From NCBI GenBank assembly GCA_964517875.1, contig CAZFEU010000053.1, forward strand, positions 1-14,233: a stretch of 14,233 nt of DNA, in the 5' to 3' direction. This DNA comes from JAJPXC01 sp964517875. GTDB lineage: Bacteria > Bacteroidota > Bacteroidia > Bacteroidales > Muribaculaceae. Under the pieces are notes generated by a model that made no database searches, was not told where the DNA came from, and saw only the letters and a program-made list of their open reading frames with translations. The position numbers and the translations under genes are program-made. Positions 13,458 to 14,233 of the stretch are shown here, piece by piece; position 1 is the first letter of the stretch, and each line of letters opens with the position of its first letter.

Positions 13458-14233
13458 ATGAGCATGGAAAAGACTTTTAAGCAAAGTGTTATAGAAGGGC
13501 TGAAATGTTATGTATATGCGCTTGTTGACCCTCGCGATAAACGTATTTTCTACGTAGGGAAAGGCACAGGGAATCGTGTTTATCAGCATGCACAGGCTGC
13601 CCTTGTAGATGATTCTCAGAGCCTAAAGTTGTCTACTATAAGAGAAATCAAGGATTTAGGATTGGATGTAGACTATTACATTATTCGGCATAATTTGACC
13701 GAACAAGAGGCATATCTTGTCGAGTCTTCGATAATAGACTTACTGACTTACCCGGCATTCAATAAGGAAAACATACTAACCAATATTGTTAGTGGACACC
13801 ATCAATGGAACGAGGGTATTAAAACCGATACAGAAATAAATATCCTATACGACTGCCCAAAGATAGAGCCTATTCCGGGTGATAAACTTCTTTTAGTCAG
13901 CCTAAATAAAAGTTATAATCAATCCAATGCAACCGGAGTATATCGCCGAGCCAACGATTACGAGAGTGCCCGTAAATACTGGAAACTCTCAAGAGACAAA
14001 GCGGATAGGGTAAAATATATCTTAGGCATATATAGGGGGATTGTGCGGATTGTAATTGACGTTAAGGGTAAGTCTCTTTGCCCAGTAGCAGAAGACGGAA
14101 CGGTTTTCAAAGAGCCACGCTTTGCGTTTGTAGGTGAAATAGTTTCGGATTCACCATACCTTAATACAGATGTAACTGACTATCCTTTTGGTAGTGGTGG
14201 CGCGATAACTTATATCCCACGGAACAATTTTTA
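13458..14233 (+). CDS. LEM-3-like GIY-YIG endonuclease, runs to the window end
   Basis: An open frame of 258 codons from ATG 13458 (or ATG 13464) reaches the last base; the final two bases, 'ta', could begin the stop codon. Residues about 17-95 form a GIY-YIG nuclease domain of the LEM-3/ANKLE1 type: CYVYALVDP (17-25), FYVGKGTGNR (31-40) with Tyr32, Lys35 and Arg40, His44, and a candidate metal-binding Glu at 84 or 89 (EAYLVESSIIDLL). The C-terminal half has RRANDYESARKYWKLSRDKA...YRGIVRIVI (163-200), a region I recall next to this nuclease type in bacterial proteins but cannot name. There is no signal peptide or membrane segment. GC is near 40%, much lower than the core genes. The frame starts 9 bp after the AlbA_2 gene and probably depends on its promoter. 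The product may cut DNA; its substrate is unknown. Confidence 0.82.
   Translation, partial: MSMEKTFKQSVIEGLKCYVYALVDPRDKRIFYVGKGTGNRVYQHAQAALVDDSQSLKLSTIREIKDLGLDVDYYIIRHNLTEQEAYLVESSIIDLLTYPAFNKENILTNIVSGHHQWNEGIKTDTEINILYDCPKIEPIPGDKLLLVSLNKSYNQSNATGVYRRANDYESARKYWKLSRDKADRVKYILGIYRGIVRIVIDVKGKSLCPVAEDGTVFKEPRFAFVGEIVSDSPYLNTDVTDYPFGSGGAITYIPRNNF

Overview
The window looks like a chromosomal segment from a gut-type Bacteroidales bacterium, most likely Muribaculaceae or a close relative (inference). The evidence is a psd-pssA phospholipid pair followed by a DUF4834-type gene, Bacteroidota-style promoters (TTG, about 20 bp, TAnnTTTG) with no clear Shine-Dalgarno sequences, and two secreted proteins ending in the same 'Y(Y/F)NLQGIR...YIRRQG..VTKI' tail. 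The core genes are fairly GC-rich, about 57% in a sampled stretch. Two regions are clearly AT-richer: the ATPase gene at 5.3-6.5 kb and the right end beyond 13.2 kb.

Layout. Positions 1-158 hold a perfect hairpin and a 9-nt-phased repeat that can fold as a long imperfect hairpin in the minus-strand RNA. From 5.2 kb down to 0.16 kb the minus strand carries psd, pssA, a DUF4834-like membrane protein, a DUF2461 protein, ruvB and a secreted fibronectin-III protein. psd and pssA are consecutive steps of phosphatidylethanolamine synthesis, and the DUF4834 and DUF2461 genes overlap by ATGA. Just upstream on the same strand (5262-6530) is an AT-rich AAA_14/DUF4143 ATPase with its own promoter. Facing the other way at 6.7-8.5 kb are an RsmI-like SAM methyltransferase and a YycJ-type metallo-beta-lactamase-fold hydrolase, 13 bp apart. 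A strong two-sided hairpin separates them from a convergent secreted GH13 alpha-amylase with starch-binding modules. Phosphofructokinase (pfkA) lies upstream of the amylase on the same strand.

The right end (11976-14233) is an accessory pair. A 490-residue AlbA_2/Schlafen-type, HATPase-like, winged-helix protein is followed after 9 bp by a LEM-3-like GIY-YIG nuclease. The nuclease reading frame runs to the last base of the window. Base composition falls sharply, from about 60% to about 39% GC, at a 12-bp tandem repeat between the ATPase-like part and the C-terminal winged helix of the first gene. This suggests a mosaic gene. The pair is the best candidate here for an undescribed system, possibly defence-related, but that role is inferred from domains and context only.

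No tRNA, rRNA, CRISPR array, transposase or integrase was seen. No gene-free stretch exceeds 300 bases.
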